Made by a program: the position numbers and the translations under genes. The notes beneath the pieces were generated by a model. The model did not search any database and was not told the DNA's origin. It saw nothing but the letters and a program-made list of their open reading frames with translations. Below, piece after piece: positions 1-5,499 of a stretch of DNA of 6,300 nucleotides. The stretch is taken from NCBI GenBank assembly GCA_009920225.1, contig RGAJ01000112.1:1-6300 (forward strand). The letters run 5' to 3'. The stretch comes from Paracoccaceae bacterium (lineage in GTDB: Bacteria > Pseudomonadota > Alphaproteobacteria > Rhodobacterales > Rhodobacteraceae). Position 1 is the first letter of the stretch; every line of letters starts with the position of its first letter.

Positions 1-272
1 TTGTATCAATGCCCTGCATGGAACTGTTTGCGGCCCAAGACGACCTCTATCGCAAGCGGGTTTTGCCAGGCGGCAATATCATTCGCATTGGTGTCGAAGC
101 TGGCGTGCGCCAAGGATGGGATCAATGGCTACTTGGTGAACGTGCACGTGCGGGCAAATCGGCCTTCATCGGCATGGATCGCTTTGGCGCGTCTGCCCCA
201 GCCGAAGAGCTGTTCGAAAAATTCGGCATCACCCCAGACGGGATCGTCGCCAAGGTAAAAGAGCTGATGTAA
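1..272 (+). CDS. tkt: Transketolase, C-terminal end (partial)
   Basis: This is the last 89 or so codons of transketolase, the thiamine-diphosphate enzyme that moves two-carbon ketol units between sugar phosphates in the pentose phosphate and Calvin pathways. The reading frame enters at base 3 and ends at TAA 270-272. The visible part is the C-terminal domain. The start reads [13 protein letters not shown], matching the family's VVSMPSTDAFDAQD segment. It continues with YRKRVLP, then [13 protein letters not shown] and [23 protein letters not shown], and ends AKVKELM, all typical of bacterial transketolase. The catalytic thiamine-binding domains lie upstream, outside the window. A strong terminator follows 20 bp after the stop, so the downstream gap gene is probably a separate transcription unit. 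The ATG at base 9 is internal, not a start. The family call is confident; full length cannot be judged. Confidence 0.95.
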   Translation, partial: VSMPCMELFAAQDDLYRKRVLPGGNIIRIGVEAGVRQGWDQWLLGERARAGKSAFIGMDRFGASAPAEELFEKFGITPDGIVAKVKELM

Positions 273-291
273 TTCCGTAAAATATCACTCG

Positions 292-322
292 AAAAGCCCC
301 GCCATCTTGGTGGGGCTTTTTT
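292..322 (+). terminator. Rho-independent terminator after tkt
   Basis: A 12-bp stem pairs bases 292-303 (AAAAGCCCCGCC) with 309-320 (GGTGGGGCTTTT), containing one G-U pair. The loop is five bases and the T run continues to 322. It sits 20 bp after the tkt stop and should separate tkt from the first gap gene. The A/T flanks are symmetrical, so it could also work weakly on the other strand, but no gene converges here. Confidence 0.93.
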
Positions 323-346
323 CATGCGCTGAGTCGTCTCCAAAAA

Positions 347-354
347 TGTTAGCG
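347..354 (+). promoter_or_regulatory. Operator half-site TGTTAGCG upstream of gap1
   Basis: TGTTAGCG is an exact half of the TGTTAGCGCTAACA dyad found elsewhere in this window, but the second half (TCTTTC) does not match. It lies about 163 bp before the gap1 start, 43 bp upstream of better sites. It may be an auxiliary half-site or chance; the weight comes only from its neighbours. Confidence 0.35.
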
Positions 355-389
355 TCTTTCATTTTCTGACCACTGCCCGACCGACAAAA

Positions 390-415
390 TGATTGCGCTA
401 ACGTTAGCGGCAACA
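390..415 (+). promoter_or_regulatory. Two overlapping CceR/PckR-like operators upstream of gap1
   Basis: Bases 390-403 (TGATTGCGCTAACG) and 402-415 (CGTTAGCGGCAACA) each match TGTTAGCGCTAACA at 11 of 14 positions, with centres 12 bp apart. They overlap to form the perfect 14-bp palindrome CGCTAACGTTAGCG at 396-409. LacI-family regulators bind dyads with a central CG step, and this consensus resembles the one I recall for alphaproteobacterial CceR/PckR, which governs glycolytic versus gluconeogenic genes. The position, about 100-125 bp before the gap1 start, suits an upstream activating role better than promoter occlusion. The regulator's identity is inferred. Confidence 0.6.
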
Positions 416-420
416 TTTGA

Positions 421-434
421 TTTTAACGCTAACA
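421..434 (+). promoter_or_regulatory. CceR/PckR-like operator, gap1-proximal
   Basis: TTTTAACGCTAACA matches TGTTAGCGCTAACA at 12 of 14 positions, with an intact right half CGCTAACA. Its centre is 19 bp from the neighbouring upstream site, close to two helical turns, so proteins bound at both could lie on one DNA face. It is the best single match before gap1. A possible -35-like TTGTCA starts at 437, but no good -10 sits at the right distance from it. Confidence 0.6.
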
Positions 435-456
435 TGTTGTCAAATCAGGCCTTTTA

Positions 457-488
457 TTGTTTCCGCAGCGCGGCATATACGGTATAGC
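457..488 (+). promoter_or_regulatory. Possible weak gap1 promoter region
   Basis: No strong sigma-70 promoter can be drawn before gap1. The nearest candidates are TTGTTT at 457-462 with TATAGC at 483-488 (a 20-bp spacer, too long) or CATATA at 474-479 (a 11-bp spacer, too short). A poor promoter downstream of several operators is what an activator-dependent gene would show, but the assignment is tentative. The transcript would start roughly at 485-495, leaving a 20-30 base leader before the start codon. Confidence 0.25.
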
Positions 489-516
489 CACCCTATCTTA
501 GATGTAGGAGAGTGGG

Positions 517-1521
517 ATGACAGTTACAGTCGGCATCAACGGATTTGGCCGCATTGGGCGTTGTACCTTGGCGCATATTGCCGAAAGTTCACGCAATGAT
601 GTGCAGGTCGTGAAAATTAACGCGACAGGCCCAATTGAAACCAATGCCCATCTTCTGCGATACGACAGTGTGCATGGTCGTTTTGGTGGCAATGTTGTTG
701 TGAATGGCGACACGATGGATTTGGGTCGCGGCCCGATGCAGGTGTTTTCGACATATAATCCCGAAGAACTCGATTGGTCAGGCTGTGACGTCGTCTTGGA
801 ATGCACTGGCAATTTCAATGATGGCAACAAAGCAAATGTTCACATTCGCCAAGGCGCAAAATCAGTATTGATTTCTGCCCCCGCCAAGAACGTTCAAAAA
901 ACGATCGTCTACGGCGTGAACCACCGCGATCTTATCAAAGGCGATACCATGATTTCAAACGGGTCGTGCACCACCAACTGTTTGGCCCCTTTGGCCAAAG
1001 TGTTGAATGACGCGGTCGGCATCGAAAGCGGTATCATGACCACAATCCACAGCTACACGGGCGACCAGCCTACCCTTGACCGTCGTCACAAGGATTTGTA
1101 TCGCGCACGTGCGGCGGCCATGGCCATGATCCCGACATCGACAGGTGCGGCCAAAGCATTGGGTGAAGTGCTGCCTGAATTGGCGGGCAAGCTTGACGGG
1201 ACATCCATGCGGGTCCCTACCCCCAATGTGTCTGCGGTTGATCTGACTTTCCAAGCGTCCAAAGACGTAACGGTAAATGACATCAACGACATCGTGCGCG
1301 AAGCGGCCGCAGGCCACATGGGCCACGTTCTGTCCTATGACCCCGAACCCAAGGTATCGATTGATTTCAACCACACACCCTATTCATCCATCTTTGCACC
1401 CGACCAAACCAAAGTCGTTGGCAAGCGCATGGTGCGCGTTTTGGCATGGTACGACAATGAATGGGGCTTTTCCTGCCGCATGGCAGATGTCGCAGCCGCC
1501 ATGGGTCGATTGATGCAATAA
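517..1521 (+). CDS. gap: Glyceraldehyde-3-phosphate dehydrogenase, probably NADP-using (gap1)
   Basis: This 334-residue cytoplasmic enzyme interconverts glyceraldehyde 3-phosphate and 1,3-bisphosphoglycerate. The N-terminal Rossmann fold shows INGFGRIGR (residues 7-15). The catalytic domain has SNGSCTTNC with nucleophile Cys151, and HSYTGDQ with His178; WYDNEWGFS is near the C-terminus. Length is normal for the family. AGGAG at 506-510 sits six bases before the ATG and supports this start. The striking feature is the coenzyme pocket. Where NAD enzymes have Asp (Asp32 of the Bacillus stearothermophilus enzyme), this protein has Ala36 in KINATGP. Residues 189-190, equivalent to Leu187-Pro188 of that enzyme, are Arg-Arg. 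Loss of the Asp is known from NADP-using GapB of Bacillus subtilis, which works in gluconeogenesis. I infer an NADP-preferring, anabolic enzyme. It is flanked by its own operators and terminator and is paralogous to the gene at 1875. Erythrose-4-phosphate dehydrogenase is a less likely alternative. Confidence 0.95.
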   Translation: MTVTVGINGFGRIGRCTLAHIAESSRNDVQVVKINATGPIETNAHLLRYDSVHGRFGGNVVVNGDTMDLGRGPMQVFSTYNPEELDWSGCDVVLECTGNFNDGNKANVHIRQGAKSVLISAPAKNVQKTIVYGVNHRDLIKGDTMISNGSCTTNCLAPLAKVLNDAVGIESGIMTTIHSYTGDQPTLDRRHKDLYRARAAAMAMIPTSTGAAKALGEVLPELAGKLDGTSMRVPTPNVSAVDLTFQASKDVTVNDINDIVREAAAGHMGHVLSYDPEPKVSIDFNHTPYSSIFAPDQTKVVGKRMVRVLAWYDNEWGFSCRMADVAAAMGRLMQ

Positions 1522-1550
1522 ATCCGCAAATTTTGCGAAATGATGACACA

Positions 1551-1579
1551 CCCCGCAGCCCGCTGCGGGGTTTTTGTTT
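1551..1579 (+). terminator. Rho-independent terminator after gap1
   Basis: A perfect 8-bp GC-rich stem pairs CCCCGCAG (1551-1558) with CTGCGGGG (1563-1570) around a four-base loop, followed by TTTTTGTTT. It lies 30 bp after the gap1 stop and isolates gap1 from the small membrane-protein gene unless there is read-through. Confidence 0.92.
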
Positions 1580-1623
1580 ACCTTACAACGACTTCGTGGC
1601 AGGAAGAAAGAAAACCAAACGGG

Positions 1624-1776
1624 ATGTTTGACATGGGCAATACAGGCTGGATCGTATTTCTATTCCTTATTCTTGGGGCGATCGCCACTGATGTCATCCT
1701 AGCCCAAGGCGCCAATAGCGTCTTTTTGTTGAAACGATTGGCCGACCTCATCGAATGGGTCGCCTTCTGGCGCTAA
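1624..1776 (+). CDS. Small single-span membrane protein between the two gap genes
   Basis: This 50-residue protein has no function I can name. A hydrophobic segment at about residues 8-26 (from GWIVFLFLILGAI to ATDVILA) should span the membrane. It is followed by an amphipathic tail with Lys36-Arg37, then LADLIEWVAFWR at the C-terminus. The aromatic, basic end suggests a membrane-surface helix. I recall similar short proteins ending in LAFWR between paired gap genes of other Rhodobacterales, sometimes mislabelled as GAPDH, but this is memory, not a search. The frame is open back to an ATG at 1540, but that version would run through the gap1 terminator stem. Start 1624 is preferred; 1633 (MGNTGW) is equally possible, since the nearest good purine run, AGGAAG at 1601-1606, is distant from both. 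No clear promoter precedes it, and the gap2 promoter begins about 35 bp after its stop. It may depend on read-through from gap1. Confidence 0.7.
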   Translation: MFDMGNTGWIVFLFLILGAIATDVILAQGANSVFLLKRLADLIEWVAFWR

Positions 1777-1796
1777 ACCGACCAAGTTTATTAAAA

Positions 1797-1826
1797 TTGC
1801 GAAAATACGGTTGACAATTCTCGCAA
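1797..1826 (+). promoter_or_regulatory. Inverted repeat bracketing the gap2 -35 element
   Basis: The arms TTGCGAAAAT (1797-1806) and ATTCTCGCAA (1817-1826) are reverse complements at 9 of 10 positions. The ten bases between them contain the -35 hexamer TTGACA. Equivalent arm positions are 20 bp apart, about two helical turns, as expected for a dimeric repressor site. The motif is unrelated to the TTAGCGCTAA operator downstream, so it may mark a second regulator that I cannot name. Confidence 0.45.
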
Positions 1827-1839
1827 ATAATGGATGTTA
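1811..1839 (+). promoter_or_regulatory. Sigma-70-type promoter of gap2
   Basis: A perfect -35 hexamer TTGACA at 1811-1816 is followed after 17 bp by the weak -10 ATGTTA at 1834-1839 (GATGTT with a 16-bp spacer is the alternative). Transcription would begin near 1846-1848, giving a leader of under 30 bases before the gap2 start. The -10 is part of the operator at 1835-1848, so binding there should block initiation. Confidence 0.65.
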
Positions 1840-1848
1840 GCGCTAACT
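1835..1848 (+). promoter_or_regulatory. CceR/PckR-like operator on the gap2 -10
   Basis: TGTTAGCGCTAACT contains the perfect 12-bp palindrome GTTAGCGCTAAC (1836-1847). It covers the -10 element and presumed start point of gap2, the classic position for repression. The dyad has the central CG of LacI-family operators and resembles what I recall of the CceR/PckR consensus. The regulator gene is not in this window, so its identity is inferred. Confidence 0.72.
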
Positions 1849-1874
1849 TCACCATAGACATATAAGGACACGCT

Positions 1875-2879
1875 ATGACTGTTACAGTTGCGATAAATGG
1901 TTTTGGACGGATCGGGCGAAATGTATTGCGCGCGATTGTGGAATCGGGTCGCACAGATATCGAAGTGGTTGCCATCAATGACTTGGGTCCGGTCGAGACC
2001 AACGCACATCTTTTGCGTTATGACAGCGTGCATGGCCGCTTTCCTGCTACGGTGACAACCACAGAAAGCTCGATTGACGTGGGTCGCGGCCCTATTGCTG
2101 TTACCGCAATCCGTAATCCCGCCGATTTACCGTGGAGCAATGTCGATATCGTCATGGAATGCACAGGTATCTTCACCGATCGTGAAAAGGCCGCCGTGCA
2201 TTTGGAAAACGGCGCAAGCCGAGTATTGGTGTCTGCCCCGTCAAAAGGCGCGGATAAAACAATCGTTTTTGGTGTGAATGATCACACGCTGACGGCAGAT
2301 GATGTCATCGTGTCGAACGCGTCATGCACGACAAACTGCCTGTCACCTGTTGCCAAAGTTCTAAATGATACCGTAGGCATTACGCGTGGGTTCATGACGA
2401 CAGTGCACAGCTATACAGGCGATCAACCGACATTGGACACCATGCACAAGGATCTCTATCGTGCACGCGCGGCTGCGATGTCGATGATCCCGACCTCAAC
2501 AGGTGCAGCAAAAGCTGTTGGGTTGGTGTTGCCAGAGCTAAATGGCAAATTAGATGGCGTTGCGATCCGTGTCCCGACCCCAAACGTATCTGTTGTTGAT
2601 CTTACCTTCGAAGCATCACGCGCAACGACGGTCGAGGAAATCAACGACGCATTACGTGCGGCTGCGGCGTCTGGCCCATTAAAGGGCATTTTGGGCGTGA
2701 CGGATGAACCCTTGGTATCCATGGATTTCAACCATGACAGCCGGTCATCAATTTTTGCCACCGATCAAACAAAAATTTTGGATGGCAACATGGTGCGCAT
2801 TTTGACGTGGTATGACAATGAATGGGGCTTTTCCAACCGGATGAGCGACACAGCCGTCGCAATGGGTAAATTCCTATAA
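1875..2879 (+). CDS. gap: Glyceraldehyde-3-phosphate dehydrogenase, NAD-type (gap2)
   Basis: This is a second phosphorylating GAPDH of 334 residues, aligning with the upstream copy almost without gaps: one residue is inserted near residue 280 and the C-terminus is one shorter. Motifs present are INGFGRIGR (7-15), SNASCTTNC with catalytic Cys151, HSYTGDQ with His178, and WYDNEWGFS. Unlike the upstream copy it keeps the NAD-selecting acidic residue, Asp36 in AINDLGP, and has Thr189-Met190 in place of the Arg pair. It is therefore expected to use NAD and to serve glycolysis, in these bacteria mostly the lower half of the Entner-Doudoroff route. AAGGA at 1864-1868, six bases before the ATG, fixes the start. 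A good promoter with an operator over its -10 precedes it and a terminator follows. The matching N-termini (MTVTV) and long shared blocks show that the two genes are ancient tandem paralogues, both apparently intact. Confidence 0.96.
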   Translation: MTVTVAINGFGRIGRNVLRAIVESGRTDIEVVAINDLGPVETNAHLLRYDSVHGRFPATVTTTESSIDVGRGPIAVTAIRNPADLPWSNVDIVMECTGIFTDREKAAVHLENGASRVLVSAPSKGADKTIVFGVNDHTLTADDVIVSNASCTTNCLSPVAKVLNDTVGITRGFMTTVHSYTGDQPTLDTMHKDLYRARAAAMSMIPTSTGAAKAVGLVLPELNGKLDGVAIRVPTPNVSVVDLTFEASRATTVEEINDALRAAAASGPLKGILGVTDEPLVSMDFNHDSRSSIFATDQTKILDGNMVRILTWYDNEWGFSNRMSDTAVAMGKFL

Positions 2880-2901
2880 ACGTCCCCATATAAACATCAC
2901 C

Positions 2902-2926
2902 AAAGCCCGCAGACTGCGGGCTTTTT
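2902..2926 (+). terminator. Rho-independent terminator after gap2
   Basis: The stem pairs AAAGCCCGC (2902-2910) with GCGGGCTTT (2916-2924) around the loop AGACT, followed by a T run to 2926. It begins 23 bp after the gap2 stop and should end the gap2 transcript before the transferase gene. Confidence 0.92.
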
Positions 2927-3012
2927 CATGTGTACTCAATACAATAATTTCATTTATCGCGATGCAGATTTCGCGTAGCGTGGCACGAGATTTCTTTGGC
3001 GCTGCGCATATC

Positions 3013-3618
3013 ATGAAAATTTATGGACATATAAAATCTGGCAACTGTTACAAAGTGTACCTAACGGCCGAGCTTTTGGGCCTGCGTTACGATTGGATCA
3101 CACTCGACAATTCCAAAGGTGAAACGCAGACAGCCAAATTTTTAGCCATCAACCCGAATGGCAAAGTGCCTGCGATGGTGCTGCCCGATGGCCGTCGATT
3201 GGCCGAATCCAATGCGATCATTGCGTTTTTGGCCGATGGATCGCATCTGATCCCGCAGGATCGCTTTGAATATGCGCAGATGCTGCAATGGATGTTTTTT
3301 GAACAATACAGCCACGAACCCTATATTGCTGTAGCGCGTTTCATCCAGTTTTACCAAAACATGCCCGCAGAGCGCCAAGCGGAATATGACACCTGTCAGA
3401 TCAAAGGCAACGCGACCCTGCGCCTGATGGATCATCATCTTTCAACGCGCCCCTATTTCGTTGGAACGTCGATGTCCTTGGCTGATATTGCCTTGTTTGC
3501 CTATACCCATGTTGCGGATCAAGGCGGGTTCGATTTATCCCAATTCCCGCATATCCAAGATTGGATCAAACGGATCCAAGCCACACCAAAATTTGCGCCA
3601 ATGCTGTTTGACGATTGA
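3013..3618 (+). CDS. Glutathione S-transferase family protein
   Basis: This 201-residue cytosolic protein has the two-domain GST layout: a thioredoxin-like N-terminal half that binds glutathione and an all-helical C-terminal half. It opens with MKIYGHIKSGNCYKV, where Ser9 or a nearby residue is the likely glutathione-activating position. NPNGKVPAMVL follows, with the cis-Pro at 53, then AESNAI with the glutathione-binding Glu65-Ser66. The C-terminal half carries the SLAD N-capping box at 155-158 and a typical FPHIQDWIKRI helix. The substrate cannot be deduced. The frame is open to an upstream ATG at 2962, but the family's conserved beginning is at 3013, which I prefer. Neither start has a convincing ribosome site, which is unusual here. 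TACAAT at 2940-2945 could be a -10, but its -35 would fall inside the gap2 terminator. The transporter gene follows after 51 bp, possibly in one transcript. Confidence 0.9.
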   Translation: MKIYGHIKSGNCYKVYLTAELLGLRYDWITLDNSKGETQTAKFLAINPNGKVPAMVLPDGRRLAESNAIIAFLADGSHLIPQDRFEYAQMLQWMFFEQYSHEPYIAVARFIQFYQNMPAERQAEYDTCQIKGNATLRLMDHHLSTRPYFVGTSMSLADIALFAYTHVADQGGFDLSQFPHIQDWIKRIQATPKFAPMLFDD

Positions 3619-3669
3619 CATTTTCCGCCCCCTGTTGCCCCATGCGCGCACACGTGGACAATAGGAAAA

Positions 3670-4536
3670 ATGAAGATGTCACAAACGATTAAAGCCGTGA
3701 TGTTTATGTCGGGCGCGATTGTGTCGTTTTCGGCAATGGCAGTCGCAGGTCGCGCGATCAGCTTTGAACTCGATACATTTGAAATCATGATGTATCGCAG
3801 CATCGTGGGCATTTGTGTCGTGCTGATCTTGGGCCGGATGTTTGGGACATTGGGTCAAATCACAAAACGCAATTTGGGCACACATTTTATCCGCAACATT
3901 TCGCATTTCGCCGGACAGAACCTTTGGTTTTATGCCATTACGGTTGTCCCCTTGGCCCAAGTCTTTGCGTTGGAATTCACGTCGCCTTTATGGGTTTTGT
4001 TGTTGTCACCCTTGCTGTTGAACGAACGGTGGACACAGATGCGCGTGTTGGCGGGGGTTATGGGATTTGTTGGTATCCTGATCGTGACCCGCCCGACGGG
4101 ACAGTCCTTGAACATCGGCGTTATTGCGGCGGCTCTGTCGGCGATTGGATTTGCAGGCTCTGCAATTTTCACCAAACGCCTGACACGCACAGAAACCATC
4201 ACCTGTATCCTGTTCTATCTGACCGTGATGCAATTGGCCTTTGGGGTGATTTGTGCGGGCTATGACGGGGATATCGCCATGCCGTCCCTCGATACGCTGC
4301 CTTGGTTGGTGTTGATCGGGTTTGCGGGGCTTTTGGCGCATTTTTGTTTGACAACCGCCCTGTCATTGGCCCCTGCAACAGTCGTAATGCCAGTGGATTT
4401 TATCAGATTGCCGGTCATCGCGATGGTTGGCATGTTGGTCTATGCCGAAGCGATTGACATGTGGGTCTTTATCGGCGCCGCGATAATTTTTACAGGCAAT
4501 TACATGAATATCTGGTCAGAAACGCGCAAAGCCTAG
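3670..4536 (+). CDS. EamA/DMT-family inner-membrane transporter
   Basis: This 288-residue integral membrane protein shows ten hydrophobic segments in two EamA-type repeats, roughly residues 8-140 and 148-283, as in the drug/metabolite transporter superfamily (RhaT/YdcZ/RarD relatives). Segment four reads PLAQVFALEFTSPLWVLLLSPLLL, followed by NERWTQMRVLAGVMGFVGILIVTRP, a repeat-one ending characteristic of the family. The second repeat ends with a segment that includes IGAAIIFTGNYMNIW. Such proteins usually export small metabolites or amino acids. The substrate is not readable from sequence. The only ribosome site, AGGA at 3663-3666, is just three bases from the ATG at 3670 but nine from the in-frame ATG at 3676. 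Translation from 3676 (two residues shorter) is therefore likely. The gene follows the GST gene by 51 bp with no terminator between them, so they may be co-expressed. Confidence 0.92.
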   Translation: MKMSQTIKAVMFMSGAIVSFSAMAVAGRAISFELDTFEIMMYRSIVGICVVLILGRMFGTLGQITKRNLGTHFIRNISHFAGQNLWFYAITVVPLAQVFALEFTSPLWVLLLSPLLLNERWTQMRVLAGVMGFVGILIVTRPTGQSLNIGVIAAALSAIGFAGSAIFTKRLTRTETITCILFYLTVMQLAFGVICAGYDGDIAMPSLDTLPWLVLIGFAGLLAHFCLTTALSLAPATVVMPVDFIRLPVIAMVGMLVYAEAIDMWVFIGAAIIFTGNYMNIWSETRKA

Positions 4537-4546
4537 GGCAAAGCAT

Positions 4547-4574
4547 TTGACAATTATGCCTGTTGCGCTACGAC
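4547..4574 (+). promoter_or_regulatory. Possible promoter before the P-loop gene
   Basis: A perfect TTGACA at 4547-4552 is followed after 16 bp by TACGAC at 4569-4574, a poor -10 matching three of six positions. If used, transcription would start near 4581, practically on the annotated ATG at 4582. This would make the message leaderless or mean that translation starts at the ATG at 4600. Confidence 0.35.
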
Positions 4575-4581
4575 AGGACCA

Positions 4582-5463
4582 ATGAATTCGGGGTTTGATA
4601 TGATCTATTCATCTGCGCAAGACTGGCGCCGCGCCGCGCAAAAACGAGTGCTGTTTTTTGGCATGTCGGGATTGGGGAAAACCCATATCTCAAACATGCT
4701 GCGTGCCTCTGGCGATTGGTTTCACTATTCAATCGATTACAGAATTGGAACCCGATACATGGGCGAATATATCGCCGATAACGCCAAGGCCCAAGCGATG
4801 AAGGTGCCGTTTCTGCGCGATCTGTTGATGAGCGATTCAATCTATATCGGTTCCAACATTTCCTTTACCAATCTTACACCCGTTTCAACCTATCTGGGGA
4901 AACCCGGTAACAGTGATTTGGGCGGATTGCCCATCGCGGAATACACACGCCGTCAGGCACAATTTCGCGCGTCCGAAATCAACGCCTTGAATGATACGGG
5001 GTATTTTATTGAACGGGCGCAGGATCTCTATGGCTATCCGCATTTCATCTGCGATACGGGCGGGTCGATTTGCGAATGGGTTAATCCCGATGATCAAAAT
5101 GATGCTGTTTTGAAATCACTGGCAAGTCATACGTTGATGGTCTGGATCAAAGGATCAGAGGATCACACAGCCGAATTGATCCGCCGCTTTGATCGTGCGC
5201 CAAAACCGATGGCCTATCAACCTGCCTTTTTGGAACGGGTTTGGACGGAATACCTAACCTTAAAGGATATCGGCCCCGACGACGTGAATCCGGATGATTT
5301 CATTCGTTGGACCTACGCCCAAGCGTTGGCGCATCGACAACCGCTCTATGAACGAATGTCTAAATGGGGTGTCACTGTGACCGCGGACGAGGTTGCACAG
5401 GTAACAACCCCCGATCAATTCGATGATTTGATCGCCACCGCACTTGAGCGCGAGGCGAGTTAA
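4582..5463 (+). CDS. P-loop NTPase/kinase-like protein of unknown function
   Basis: This is a soluble protein of 293 residues with a clear Walker A motif, GMSGLGKT (27-34), directly after a hydrophobic strand (VLFF). A candidate Walker B strand is HFICDTGGS (154-162), with Asp158 as the metal ligand. HYSIDYRIG (48-56) follows the first helix, where P-loop kinases such as shikimate or gluconate kinase place a substrate-binding Asp; the layout suggests a small-molecule kinase rather than an AAA+ machine. Arg201-Arg202 could supply a lid or finger arginine. No signal peptide or membrane span is seen. I do not recognise a named family; such genes are usually labelled just ATPase. AGGA at 4575-4578 is only three bases from the ATG at 4582. 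The in-frame ATG at 4600, preceded by GGGG, is an alternative start. The gene is 36 bp upstream of metA with no clear terminator between, hinting at co-transcription. A role in methionine metabolism is only guilt by association. Confidence 0.85.
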   Translation: MNSGFDMIYSSAQDWRRAAQKRVLFFGMSGLGKTHISNMLRASGDWFHYSIDYRIGTRYMGEYIADNAKAQAMKVPFLRDLLMSDSIYIGSNISFTNLTPVSTYLGKPGNSDLGGLPIAEYTRRQAQFRASEINALNDTGYFIERAQDLYGYPHFICDTGGSICEWVNPDDQNDAVLKSLASHTLMVWIKGSEDHTAELIRRFDRAPKPMAYQPAFLERVWTEYLTLKDIGPDDVNPDDFIRWTYAQALAHRQPLYERMSKWGVTVTADEVAQVTTPDQFDDLIATALEREAS

Positions 5464-5475
5464 CCCTATTTAGGG
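5464..5475 (+). repeat. Small dyad in the metA leader
   Basis: CCCTATTTAGGG begins right after the P-loop gene's stop codon: five-base arms CCCTA and TAGGG around TT. It is too short and tight to be a terminator, and there is no T run. It could be a small operator or chance. Confidence 0.3.
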
Positions 5476-5499
5476 AAAACCAGCGCAAGGACCACATAA

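Noticed and set aside
1..258. Plus-strand open frame of 85 codons at the left edge
   Set aside because: It overlaps the transketolase C-terminus, which matches the family in frame 3.
343..365. AAAATG...CATTTT inverted repeat upstream of gap1
   Set aside because: Six-base AT-rich arms with an 11-base spacer are expected by chance and coincide only partly with the operator half-site.
955..1374. Minus-strand open frame of 139 codons
   Set aside because: It is antisense to the conserved catalytic domain of gap1 and rich in His/Arg as expected of a shadow frame.
1524..1537. CGCAAATTTTGCG near-palindrome just after gap1
   Set aside because: The arms are separated by almost no loop and the true terminator lies immediately downstream; probably chance in AT-rich spacer.
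1540..1623. 28-codon N-terminal extension of the small membrane protein
   Set aside because: It would be translated through the gap1 terminator stem and T run and has no ribosome site; the hydrophobic core starts later.
3813..4265. Plus-strand open frame of 150 codons in another frame of the transporter gene
   Set aside because: The composition is irregular, rich in Cys, His and Trp, while the overlapping frame gives a clean ten-helix EamA protein.
5464..5499. SAM-II-type riboswitch before metA
   Set aside because: Such elements are known before alphaproteobacterial metA, but the 36-base gap is too short and shows no pseudoknot pattern; the 45-base gap before the P-loop gene is also too short.
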